A stretch of DNA of 64,000 bases from Streptomyces sp. yr375 (lineage in GTDB: Bacteria > Actinomycetota > Actinomycetes > Streptomycetales > Streptomycetaceae): the NCBI RefSeq assembly GCF_900110755.1, contig NZ_FOFF01000008.1, forward strand, positions 70,346 to 134,345, written 5' to 3'. The notes beneath the pieces are model-generated. The model was not told where the DNA came from, ran no database searches, and saw only the letters and a program-made list of their open reading frames with translations. This document shows, one piece after another, positions 25,144 through 33,800 of the stretch. Every line of letters starts with the position of its first letter. Positions within the stretch are counted from its first letter, which is position 1. The translations under genes were made by a program, and so were the position numbers.

Positions 25144-25764
25144 TCAGGTCAGGCTGCGGCTGAGGGCCAGGGAGTGCAGGAACTGCATGAGGGTCATCAG
25201 GACGTCGCGGCTCGACGCGCGGCGGCGCACGTCGCACTCCACGATCGGGATCTCGGGCGGCAGGTCGAGGGCCCCGCGCAGTTCGTCGAGGGGGTAACGG
25301 GGCCCGTCCGGGAAGGTGTTGACGGCGACGACGAACGGCACGCCGCCCTCCTCCAGCCGGCCCATGACCTCGAAGCTGACCTCGATGCGGCGGGTGTCGA
25401 CCAGGACGACCGCGCCGAGCGCGCCCTCGAACAGCCCGTTCCACAGGAACCAGAAGCGCTCCTGGCCGGGCGTGCCGAACAGGTAGAGCACGACCTGTTC
25501 CGTGATGCGGATCCGGCCGAAGTCCATGGCCACGGTGGTGGCGGTCTTGGTCTCGGACCCGTAGTTGTCGTCGACCCCGACGCCCGCCTGGGTCATGGTC
25601 TCCTCGGTGGTCAGCGGCCTGATCTCGCTGACGGAGCCGACCATGGTGGTCTTGCCGACGCCGAATCCGCCCACGATGACGATCTTCGCCGCGGCCGTGG
25701 TGGTGTGCGGCAGATAGTCCTCGGACCGTGGGCCGGGGATCGTGTCAGAGCCGTTGAAGTCCAT
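25144..25764 (-). CDS. cvnD: Conservon small GTPase CvnD
   Basis: A 206-residue Ras-like ATP/GTP-binding protein. It has the P-loop GGFGVGKTT, the switch region TTVAMDFGR and G3 LFGTPGQERF. The usual NKxD is represented by AVNTF, as is usual in this family (MglA-like, CvnD). It is the G-protein switch of the conservon signalling complex at the membrane. Its start lies 20 bp inside cvnC, so translation is coupled. Confidence 0.92.
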   Translation of the reverse strand: MDFNGSDTIPGPRSEDYLPHTTTAAAKIVIVGGFGVGKTTMVGSVSEIRPLTTEETMTQAGVGVDDNYGSETKTATTVAMDFGRIRITEQVVLYLFGTPGQERFWFLWNGLFEGALGAVVLVDTRRIEVSFEVMGRLEEGGVPFVVAVNTFPDGPRYPLDELRGALDLPPEIPIVECDVRRRASSRDVLMTLMQFLHSLALSRSLT

Positions 25765-26164
25765 GCATCACCGCTTCGAGAAGGGAACGGTCAGGGAGCT
25801 GCTGCCGGACGATCGGGGCGCGCGCCTGAACGAGTTCGGCCGCCAGCATTTCGGTCAGCAGCACCGTCACCACGCTGAACGGGAGACCGAGATAGGCCGA
25901 CACCTCGGCCACCGAGAGCGGGGCGCCGCACATCCGCAGCACCGCCGTCTGCTCCGGCGTGGCCGAGGAGGGCGGTTCGGCACACGCCACGATTAAGGTG
26001 ACCAGGTCGACGGGGGCCCGCTCGCCGTCCGCGCCCGTGATGATGTACAGCCGCTCGGGGTTCTTGCCCTCCCCCTCCTGCGGGGGCTGGGCGGGCTGCG
26101 GTGGGGGCGGGGGCGGGGGCAGTTCCGCCAGGGGTTGTCGCCGCCTGCGTTGTGGAGGCGTCAT
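25745..26164 (-). CDS. cvnC: Conservon protein CvnC (DUF742)
   Basis: A 139-residue DUF742 protein. A Pro-rich head (residues 14-32) precedes a winged-helix-like domain (RLYIITGADGERAP, VAEVSAYLGLPFSVVTVLLTEMLAAELV). It acts with CvnA, CvnB and CvnD in a heterotrimeric-G-protein-like complex. ATGA overlap with cvnB and 20-bp overlap with cvnD mark a tight operon. Confidence 0.92.
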   Translation of the reverse strand: MTPPQRRRRQPLAELPPPPPPPQPAQPPQEGEGKNPERLYIITGADGERAPVDLVTLIVACAEPPSSATPEQTAVLRMCGAPLSVAEVSAYLGLPFSVVTVLLTEMLAAELVQARAPIVRQQLPDRSLLEAVMHGLQRL

Positions 26165-26568
26165 ACGCTGTGCCCGTTGCGCCGGGGCGGGGTGGTGAGG
26201 TGGGCCCCGATGCGGACCACGAGGTCGCGCATGCTGGCGCTCATCCGGCCGGCCTCGCAGCGTACGTCGGCGAGGACCGCGAGGTAGGCGTTGGCGCCGG
26301 CCGCCATCAGGTAGAAGTAGCCGCCGTCCATCTCGATGATGACGAGGTTCATGTCGCCGACGACGGAGGGGATCTCCTGGGCGACCGCGCCGGCGAGGCT
26401 CTGGAGGCCCGCGCAGGCGGCGGCGACCCGGTCCGCGGCGTCGGGGTCACCGGCGTAGCGGGCGATGCGCAGACCGTCGGCCGACAGCACCACGATCATC
26501 TCGATGCCCGGTACACCGTCGTAGAGCTCCTTGAGCAGCCAGTCGAAGTTTTGGCGCTGCTGGATCAC
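26161..26568 (-). CDS. cvnB: Conservon roadblock/LC7 protein CvnB
   Basis: A 135-residue roadblock/LC7-fold protein (NFDWLLKELYDGVPGIEMIVVLSADGLRIA, GGYFYLMAAGANAYLAVLAD), of the type that acts as a GTPase-activating or scaffold partner of CvnD-like GTPases. The GTG start overlaps the cvnA stop (GTGA) and its stop overlaps the cvnC start (ATGA). Confidence 0.93.
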   Translation of the reverse strand: MIQQRQNFDWLLKELYDGVPGIEMIVVLSADGLRIARYAGDPDAADRVAAACAGLQSLAGAVAQEIPSVVGDMNLVIIEMDGGYFYLMAAGANAYLAVLADVRCEAGRMSASMRDLVVRIGAHLTTPPRRNGHSV

Positions 26569-28190
26569 GTGAGGTCCCCTTCGTCGTCGGCCTCGGGCTT
26601 GGCCTTGTCTTCGAGCAGATGCAGGTAGGCGGTGGGGTTGCGGGTGAAGTCGGTCGGGTGGACGCCCGGCGGGATGTCCTTCTTCAGGCCCTCCCAGAAA
26701 GCCTCGAAGGCCACGCCGGGCTCTTGCTTCTTGCGTTCGGGCTGCGGCTCCGGGCGGGGCTGGGCGAACAGGTCCGGCTTGCCCTGGCGCTCGGCTTCCT
26801 GGGCGGCGTACGCCTCCCGGTAGCGCTGGGCGATCGAGATCGTGGTCTTGCTGCGCCGCTGCGGCAGACCCTGCTCGGTCCACTCGGTGACCTCGGGCAC
26901 GTCGTCCTCGGCCAGCGAGATCTTGGCGGGGTAGCGGTTGTTGGTGGGCCGGCGCTTCTTGGGCGGGCGCTTGGGGCCCTCGCCGACCTGGCTCAGGTCG
27001 ATCTGCGGTACGGCGGTGGCGCCGATGCCGTGCGCGAAGCCGGGGGCGGGTTCGGAGGTCTGCATCTCGCTCGGCACGATGAGGACGGCCCGGACGCCGC
27101 CGTAGGCCGACTTGCGCAGCGAGACCTCCAGGTTGAAGGAGGTGCACAGGCGGCCGACGACCGCGAGGCCCAGCCTCGGGGTGATGCCGGCGTCCTGGAT
27201 GTCGACGCCCGCCTTGGCCTGTTCCAGCATGCGTTCGGCCTTGGCGCGGGCCTCCTCGCTGAGGCTGACGCCGGCGTCCTCGATCTCGATGGCGATGCCG
27301 GTCTGCACCTCGACGGCGTTGACGTGCACCTTGCTGTTCGGGGGCGAGTAGCGGGTGGAGTTGTCGAGGAGTTCGGCGAGCGCGTGGATGAGCGGCTCGA
27401 CGGAGAGGCCGCTGATGTTGACCTTGGCGATGGAGTCGAGCTGGATGCGCCGGTAGTCCAGGATCCGGGACATCGCGCCGCGCAGCACGCTGTACAGCGG
27501 GACCGGCTGGGGCCAGTTGCGGCTGGGCCGGCCGCCGCCGAGCACCCCGATGGAGTCGGCGAGGCGGCCGATCAGCGAGGTGCCGTGGTCGATGCGCAAC
27601 AGGTCGTCGAAGACCTCGGGGTTACGGCCGTGGTCCTCCTCCATCTCCCGCAGTTCCGCGGCCTGTTGGTGGAGGATGGCCTGCATGCGGCGGGCGATGC
27701 TGACGAAGGAGCGCTGGGCGGAGTCGCGCAGGGACTCCTCGTGGTCGACGATGTCGAGGATCTTCCGGACCACGGCGCGCTGCTGGTCGTCGAGCTCCCG
27801 GAACAACTGGTCGCCCTGCGTCAGGTCGCGCATCACCTCCCTGGGGGAGTTTCCGGCCCGCAGCCACTCCACGGCGTTGGGCACGAACTCCTCGGCGAGC
27901 AGGCGGTTCTCCTCGCCGTGCTCGGCGACGCACTGCTCCAGGTAGGCGACGCGCTGCTCCTTCTCCGCGCGCACCTCGCGCAGCAGGCGGCCTCGGCGCA
28001 CCGACTCCGCTCCCGCCGCGATCACCAGAAGGGTGGCGACGGCTCCGCAGACGCCGACGGCGAGCCGGGCCTGCGCCGCCACCAGGGCGACGGCGGCTCC
28101 GGTCGCCGCGGCCATCAGTATCGCGGGCAGCAACAGCACGCGCACGTAAGGAAGTTCTCGGCGACCGGGTGGGGACTGAACACTCACCAT
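26565..28190 (-). CDS. cvnA: Conservon sensor-kinase-like ATPase CvnA
   Basis: A 541-residue membrane protein. Two N-terminal transmembrane helices (about residues 18-36 and 42-62) enclose almost no extracellular loop. A coiled-coil region, a DHp-like segment (LLRIDHGTSLIGRLADSI) and a HATPase_c domain (N-box ELLDNSTRYSPPNS, IEIEDAGVSL, PRLGLAVVGRLC) follow, with a basic/Pro-rich C-terminal tail. It senses an unknown cue and anchors the conservon complex. It is the first gene of cvnABCD-CYP157 and corresponds to rarA of S. coelicolor from gene content. Confidence 0.92.
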   Translation of the reverse strand: MVSVQSPPGRRELPYVRVLLLPAILMAAATGAAVALVAAQARLAVGVCGAVATLLVIAAGAESVRRGRLLREVRAEKEQRVAYLEQCVAEHGEENRLLAEEFVPNAVEWLRAGNSPREVMRDLTQGDQLFRELDDQQRAVVRKILDIVDHEESLRDSAQRSFVSIARRMQAILHQQAAELREMEEDHGRNPEVFDDLLRIDHGTSLIGRLADSIGVLGGGRPSRNWPQPVPLYSVLRGAMSRILDYRRIQLDSIAKVNISGLSVEPLIHALAELLDNSTRYSPPNSKVHVNAVEVQTGIAIEIEDAGVSLSEEARAKAERMLEQAKAGVDIQDAGITPRLGLAVVGRLCTSFNLEVSLRKSAYGGVRAVLIVPSEMQTSEPAPGFAHGIGATAVPQIDLSQVGEGPKRPPKKRRPTNNRYPAKISLAEDDVPEVTEWTEQGLPQRRSKTTISIAQRYREAYAAQEAERQGKPDLFAQPRPEPQPERKKQEPGVAFEAFWEGLKKDIPPGVHPTDFTRNPTAYLHLLEDKAKPEADDEGDLT

Positions 28191-28573
28191 GTGGGCACCC
28201 TCTGTAGGGATCTGTCGGCATCTTCGGGATGTTTGGGAACAAGCGCACGAATACGCCTCAACTCGGTGCGCCGCGGGCGAGCTTAGTCCGACCGGATCAC
28301 CACCGCGTCACATTCGGCAACTCTCTGAAACCGGCTGCGCGCATGCAGTAGCCTCAAGTCCATTTAAACGCAGAGGATTTGTTCGAACACGGCGCGTGAC
28401 GATGCACGGGCGTGCGAAACACTTCACCGGGACGGATGAGAGCACCACCGGGGAGCAACCGTCAGGCACCCGTCCGGCACCCGTCCGGCACCCGTCCGGC
28501 ACCCTCAAGATCCTTCAGGCGACGCCCAGTTGCCGAGGCGTCAGTTGCCGCAGTCGTTCAGTGACCGCGGTGT
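28191..28573. other. Conservon upstream region with 11-bp tandem repeat
   Basis: No gene is seen in these 383 bp. They should hold the cvnA promoter (right of 28190 on the minus strand) and the 3' end of the tetR transcript. At 28465-28504 GGCACCCGTCC is repeated three times in tandem plus a 7-nt partial copy. Confidence 0.6.
28465..28504. repeat. 11-bp direct tandem repeat between tetR and cvnA
   Basis: GGCACCCGTCC starts at 28465, 28476 and 28487, with a partial copy at 28498. It lies 70 bp downstream of the tetR stop and about 280 bp upstream of cvnA. Confidence 0.65.
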
Positions 28574-29200
28574 TCAGTCGCCCACGATGCGCAGTGCCGC
28601 GTCGGCGGTGGCGCGGGCGAACTCCGAGACGGAGCGGTCGGGGTCCGAGCGGTGGACGAGGATGACGCCCTCGATGAGCCCGAAGACCAGGTCCGTACGG
28701 AGATCGAGGGCGCTCTTCGCGAGCGCGCCGCCGGACACCGTCGCGGCGATCAACTGCCGGTAGGCGTCCTTGAGTTCACCGCGCACGGCATGGAACCCGG
28801 CGAACCGCTCGGTGCGCACCTCGGGCAGCAGGTAGAGGCCGCCGAGGTTGTGCGAGCCGCCGCACAGCAGCTCCACGTCGGTGCGGCACAGCTCGCGCAG
28901 CCGCTCCTCGGCCGCCCGCGTGTCGTCCGCGAGCAGCCGGCGGGCATAGGTCAGCGAGGGCGTGACCGTCGACTCCAGCAGCTCGGCGAGCAGTTCTTCC
29001 TTGCCCGAGACGTAGTGGTACATGGACGCCTGACGCATGCCGGCGCGCTCGGCGACGGCCCGGGTCGTGGTGGCGGCGTACCCCCGGGTGGTGAACAGCT
29101 CCGCGGCGGCCGTGAGCAGTTCGGCGCGCGGCGTGAGCCCGCTGTCCGGCCGCTGCACGGCCCGTGGCCTGCCCACTCGGCGTCCACCGCTCGTCTCCAT
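28574..29200 (-). CDS. TetR-family regulator of the carboxylase/permease regulon
   Basis: A 208-residue TetR protein. The HTH is LTAAAELFTTRGYAATTTRAVAERAGMRQASMYHYVSGKEELLAELL; the ligand domain is all helical. It starts at the ATG at 29200 (METSGGRRVGRPR). It is divergent from the DUF1989-carboxylase operon, with a perfect 26-bp palindrome between them at 29343-29368, the expected operator. A second operator copy precedes the APC permease at 20310, so this protein probably represses both in the absence of the pathway substrate or product. Confidence 0.88.
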   Translation of the reverse strand: METSGGRRVGRPRAVQRPDSGLTPRAELLTAAAELFTTRGYAATTTRAVAERAGMRQASMYHYVSGKEELLAELLESTVTPSLTYARRLLADDTRAAEERLRELCRTDVELLCGGSHNLGGLYLLPEVRTERFAGFHAVRGELKDAYRQLIAATVSGGALAKSALDLRTDLVFGLIEGVILVHRSDPDRSVSEFARATADAALRIVGD

Positions 29201-29342
29201 GCGTTCGATCCTCGCACACGGCACCGGACCTCGATCTTCGCGAGGAGCCGGCGAGGGGTCGACAAGGGGCCGAGCAAGGGCCGGTGAGGGGCCGGTAACG
29301 AGGTGGCAACACGGCGGCAATTGCGGCGACCCGCCCCGCCCC

Positions 29343-29368
29343 TAATTTCTGTCGGGCGACAGAAATTA
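29343..29368. promoter_or_regulatory. TetR-type operator, perfect palindrome
   Basis: TAATTTCTGTCG and its exact reverse complement flank a GG spacer, giving 12-bp arms with no mismatch. It ends 20 bp before the first gene of the carboxylase operon, over its ribosome-site/leader zone, and is the most AT-rich element in the region. Confidence 0.85.
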
Positions 29369-29388
29369 CCCCCCAGCCGGAGGTCCCG

Positions 29389-30213
29389 ATGGCGACAGCG
29401 ACCACCTACGGAGCCCGCGCCCATGCCCGGGCCCAGGAGGGCACGCGCACCGACACCATGCCCGTCGTACCGGCGGCCGACTGGCCGGCCCCGCCCTGCG
29501 AGGCGGGCCACCTGGTGTGGGCCGAGACGGTCGCGGGCGGCAACTACACCCACCGCGTCCTCGCGCGCGGCACCGAGCTGCGCCTGACCGACCTGCGCGG
29601 CGACGCCTGCGCCCACCTGCTCCTGTACGCGGCGGACCGCCCCTGGGAGCGGCTGAACGTGGCCGACACGGTCAAGGTCCAGTGGAACGCCTACCTCGGC
29701 GAGGGCGTGCTGCTCCTGTCCGACCAGGGGCGCGTCCTCGCCTCGCTCGTCGCCGACACCTCCGCCCGGCACGACGCCCTGTGCGGCACCTCCACCCTCG
29801 TACGCAACACCGGCCGCTACGGCGACGGCACCCCGCAGTCCCCCTCCCCGGCCGGCCGCGAGCTGTTCAAGCTGGCCGCCGCGAAGAACGGCCTGGAGCC
29901 CCGCGACCTGCCGCCCTCGCTGTCGTTCTTCCAGGGCGTGCGGGTCCACGACGACGGCACCCTCGACTTCACCGGCTCGGCCGGCCCCGGCGGCAGCGTC
30001 ACCCTGCGCGCCGAGCAGGACGTGACGGTCCTGATCGCCAACGTGCCGCACCCGGCCGACCCCCGCCCCGAGTACGTCAGCACCCCGCTGGAGGTCCTCG
30101 CCTGGCGGGCGGCGCCGACGACGCCGGGCGACCCGCTGTGGGACGCCACCCCCGAGGGCCGCCGCGCCTTCCTCAACACCGCCGAATTCCTCACCGCGAG
30201 GGGGCTCGCATGA
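29389..30213 (+). CDS. DUF1989 protein, larger urea/guanidine-carboxylase-associated subunit
   Basis: A 274-residue DUF1989 protein. It has AGHLVWAETVAGGNYTHRVLARGTELRLTDLRGDACAHLLLY, DTSARHDALCGTSTLVRN, FKLAAAKNGLEPRDLPPSLSFFQGV and a C-terminal NVPHPADPRPEY. Paired DUF1989 proteins beside this kind of carboxylase were shown to form carboxyguanidine deiminase (CgdA/CgdB), which turns carboxyguanidine into allophanate. They were previously called urea-carboxylase-associated proteins 1 and 2. It is the first gene of the operon, with GGAGG 6 nt before the ATG and the TetR operator just upstream. Which Cgd subunit it is I cannot tell. Confidence 0.85.
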   Translation: MATATTYGARAHARAQEGTRTDTMPVVPAADWPAPPCEAGHLVWAETVAGGNYTHRVLARGTELRLTDLRGDACAHLLLYAADRPWERLNVADTVKVQWNAYLGEGVLLLSDQGRVLASLVADTSARHDALCGTSTLVRNTGRYGDGTPQSPSPAGRELFKLAAAKNGLEPRDLPPSLSFFQGVRVHDDGTLDFTGSAGPGGSVTLRAEQDVTVLIANVPHPADPRPEYVSTPLEVLAWRAAPTTPGDPLWDATPEGRRAFLNTAEFLTARGLA

Positions 30214-30827
30214 ACACCGTCGACCCGTCGAAGACCGTCGTCGCGGCCCGCGCCGCCTGGTCGGCCGTCATCCGCGCAGGCGACACGCTGACCATCACCG
30301 ACCTGCACGGCAACCAGGCCGTCGACTTCCTCGTGTACGACGCCCACGACACGTCCGTGCGCTACAGCGCGCCGGACACGATCCAGGCGCAGGGCGGCAT
30401 CTTCCTCACCACCGGCAGTGTGCTGATGTCCGGCGAGCACACCCCGCTGATGACGGTGACCGCCGACGCGGTGGGCCGCCACGACACCGTCGGCGGCGCC
30501 TGCTCCAAGGAGTCCAACACCCTGCGCTACGGCCACCACACCTACGCGCAGCACGCCTGCGTGGACAACTTCCTGGCGGAGGGCGCGAAGTACGGCCTCG
30601 GCAAGCGGGACCTGGTCTCCAACATCAACTGGTACATGAACGTGCCGGTCGAGCGGGACGGCACCCTCGGCATCGTCGACGGCCTCTCCGCGCCGGGCCT
30701 CTCGCTCAGCCTCCGCGCAGACCGGGACGTCCTCGTCCTGATCTCCAACTGCCCCCAGATCAACAACCCGTGCAACGGCTTCGAGCCGACCGCGGTGCAG
30801 ATGACCGTCACCGGGGCGGGCGCATGA
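30210..30827 (+). CDS. DUF1989 protein, smaller urea/guanidine-carboxylase-associated subunit
   Basis: A 205-residue DUF1989 paralogue of the preceding gene. It has RAGDTLTITDLHGNQAVDFLVYDA, GRHDTVGGACSKESNTLRYG, FLAEGAKYGLGKRDLVSNINWYMNVPVE and ISNCPQINNPCNGFEPTAV. Cys and His residues conserved between the two paralogues are likely metal or catalytic ligands. ATGA overlaps on both sides couple it to the larger subunit and to the carboxylase, consistent with a stoichiometric two-subunit deiminase. Confidence 0.85.
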   Translation: MNTVDPSKTVVAARAAWSAVIRAGDTLTITDLHGNQAVDFLVYDAHDTSVRYSAPDTIQAQGGIFLTTGSVLMSGEHTPLMTVTADAVGRHDTVGGACSKESNTLRYGHHTYAQHACVDNFLAEGAKYGLGKRDLVSNINWYMNVPVERDGTLGIVDGLSAPGLSLSLRADRDVLVLISNCPQINNPCNGFEPTAVQMTVTGAGA

Positions 30828-33800
30828 CCTTCGACAAGCTGCTGATCGCCAACCGCGGCGAGATAGCCGTACGGATCATCCGCACCGCCCGCGAACTCGG
30901 CCTGCGCACGGTCGCGGTGTACTCCGACGCCGACCGCTCGGCGCCCCACGTCCGGCTCGCCGACGAGGCGCTGCGGCTCGGCCCTGCGCCCGCGAAGGAG
31001 TCCTACCTCGACGCCGACCTGGTCCTGAAGGCGGCCAAGGACACCGGCGCGGGCGCGATCCACCCGGGCTACGGCTTCCTCTCCGAGGACGCGTCCTTCG
31101 CCCGCCGCTGCGCCGACGCCGGCATCGTGTTCGTCGGACCGACCCCCGGGCAACTGGAGCTGTTCGGCGCCAAGCACACGGCCCGGGCGGCGGCGCAGGC
31201 GGCGGGCGTACCGCTGGCCCCGGGCACCGGTCTGCTGTCGGGACTCCCCGAGGCGCTGGAGAAAGCCCAGCTCATCGGCTATCCCGTCATGCTCAAGGCG
31301 ACCGGCGGGGGCGGCGGCATCGGCATGTCGGCCTGCCACTCCCCCGCCGAACTCACCGACGCCTGGGAACGCGTCCAACGCGTCGCCGCCGCCTCCTTCT
31401 CCTCGGCCGGCGTCTTCCTGGAACGGCTCGTCGAACGCGCCCGCCATGTCGAGGTGCAGGTCTTCGGCGACGGCACGGGAAAGGTCGTCACCTTCGGCGA
31501 CCGCGACTGCTCCCTCCAGCGCCGCAACCAGAAGGTCCTGGAAGAAGCGCCGGCCCCGGGCCTCCCGGCCCACGTACGCAACCAACTCGCCACCGCTGCC
31601 CGCGACTTGTGCGCCTCCGTCGGCTACCGCTCCGCCGGGACCGTCGAGTTCGTCTACGACGCGGCCCGCGAGGAGGCCTACTTCCTGGAGGTCAACACCC
31701 GTCTCCAGGTGGAACATCCGGTCACCGAGGAGATCTACGGCGTCGATCTGGTCGCCTGGATGCTGCGCCTGGCGCGCGGCGAGCGGGACGTCGTACGCGA
31801 CCCCGGCGCCCCGCGCGGCCACGCCGTCGAGGCCCGCCTCTACGCGGAGAACCCGAGCCGCGAACACCGGCCCAGCGCGGGCCTGTTGACCCGGGTCGAG
31901 TTCCCGGCCGGGGTACGCGTCGACGGCTGGGTGGAGACGGGCACCGAGGTCACCACGTCCTACGACCCGATGCTCGCGAAGGTGATCGCCTACGGCCCCG
32001 ACCGGGAGCACGCGCTGCGCCGCCTCGACGAGGCGCTGGCCCGCACCCGCGTCGACGGCATCGAGACGAACCTGGGGCTGGTGCGCGCCGCGCTCACCGC
32101 CCCCGACTTCCGCCGGGCGGCCCACTCCACGGCGACCCTCGCCACGGTCACCGACCCGACCCCGCGCATCGAGGTCGTCGCCGGCGGCACCCTCACCACC
32201 GTGCAGGACTGGCCAGGGCGCACCGGCCACTGGCAGGTGGGCGTGCCGCCGTCCGGCCCGATGGACGACCGCTCCTTCCGCCTCGGCAACCGGGCACTGG
32301 GCAACCCCGAGGGCACCCCGGGCCTGGAGTGCACCCTCCAGGGCCCGACGCTGCGCTTCACCCACGCCACCACGGTGTGCGTGACGGGCGCGCCGGCGCA
32401 GGTCGCCGTGGACGGTACGGCGGTGGCGCAGTGGGAGCCGGTGACCGTGCCGGCCGGGGCCGTGCTGGAGATCGGCGCGCCCGGCGAACACGGCCTGCGC
32501 ACCTACGTGTTGTTCGCGGGCGGCCTGGACATCCCCGCGTTCCTGGGCAGCGCGAGCACCTTCGCCCTGGGCCGCTTCGGCGGACACGGCGGCCGGGCCC
32601 TGCGCACGGGCGACGTCCTGCACGGCAAAACGCCCGTCGCAGGCGCCGAGCGCGCCGCCGCACCGGTCGCGGACCGTCCGGAGTTCGCCGCCGTCTGGCA
32701 CATCGGCGCGGTCGAAGGCCCGCACGCGGCCCCGGAGTTCTTCACCGAGGACGACATCCGCGACTTCTACGCCGCCGACTGGAAGGTCCACTTCAACTCG
32801 GCCCGCACCGGCGTGCGCCTGGTGGGGCCCAAGCCGCGCTGGGCGCGCACGGACGGCGGCGAGGCGGGCCTGCACCCGTCCAACATCCACGACACGCCCT
32901 ACTCCGTCGGCGCCGTCGACTACACCGGCGACATGCCGGTGCTGCTCGGCCCGGACGGCCCCTCGCTCGGCGGGTTCGTGTGCCCGGCGACCGTGCTCAG
33001 CTCCGAACGCTGGAAACTCGGCCAACTGCGCCCCGGCGACACGGTCCGCTTCCGGCCGGTGGACGTGTCCGGCGCGCCCCGTGCCGACATCGTCGACGGC
33101 GGCGTACTGGCCCGCGACGGCGACGTCACCTACCGGCGCAGCGGCGACGACAACCTGCTGGTCGAGTTCGGCCCCATGCAACTGGACCTGGCGCTGCGCA
33201 TGCGGGTCCACGCGCTGATGGAGGCGGTGGCCGCGGCCGATCTGCCGGGCGTCACCGACCTCACCCCGGGCATCCGCTCCCTCCAGATCCAGACCGACCC
33301 CCGCCGCCTCCCCCAACCCGAACTCCTCGCGGTCGTCCGGGAGATGACGGCGGCCCTGCCGCCCTCGGACCAACTCGTCGTTCCCTCCCGCACCGTGCAC
33401 CTCCCGCTGTCCTGGGACGACCCGGCCACCCGCGAGGCCATCGCCCGCTACATGGCGGGCGTCCGCGACGACGCGCCCTGGTGCCCGTGGAACATCGAGT
33501 TCATCCGCCGGGTCAACGGCCTGGAGTCGGTGACCGACGTCTACGACACCGTCTTCGACGCCGAGTACCTGGTCCTGGGCCTCGGCGACGTCTACCTGGG
33601 CGCCCCGGTCGCCACCCCCCTCGACCCGCGCCACCGCCTGGTGACGACCAAGTACAACCCCGCGCGCACCTGGACGGCCGAGAACTCGGTCGGCATCGGC
33701 GGCGCGTACCTGTGCGTCTACGGCATGGAGGGCCCCGGCGGCTACCAGTTCGTGGGCCGGACGACCCAGGTGTGGTCGCCCTGGCAGCAGCGCGGCGCGT

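Noticed and set aside
28383..28394. SOS (LexA) box from GTTCGAAC near the conservon
   Set aside because: The halves abut without the 4-bp spacer needed for an actinobacterial LexA site, and the context is not a repair gene.
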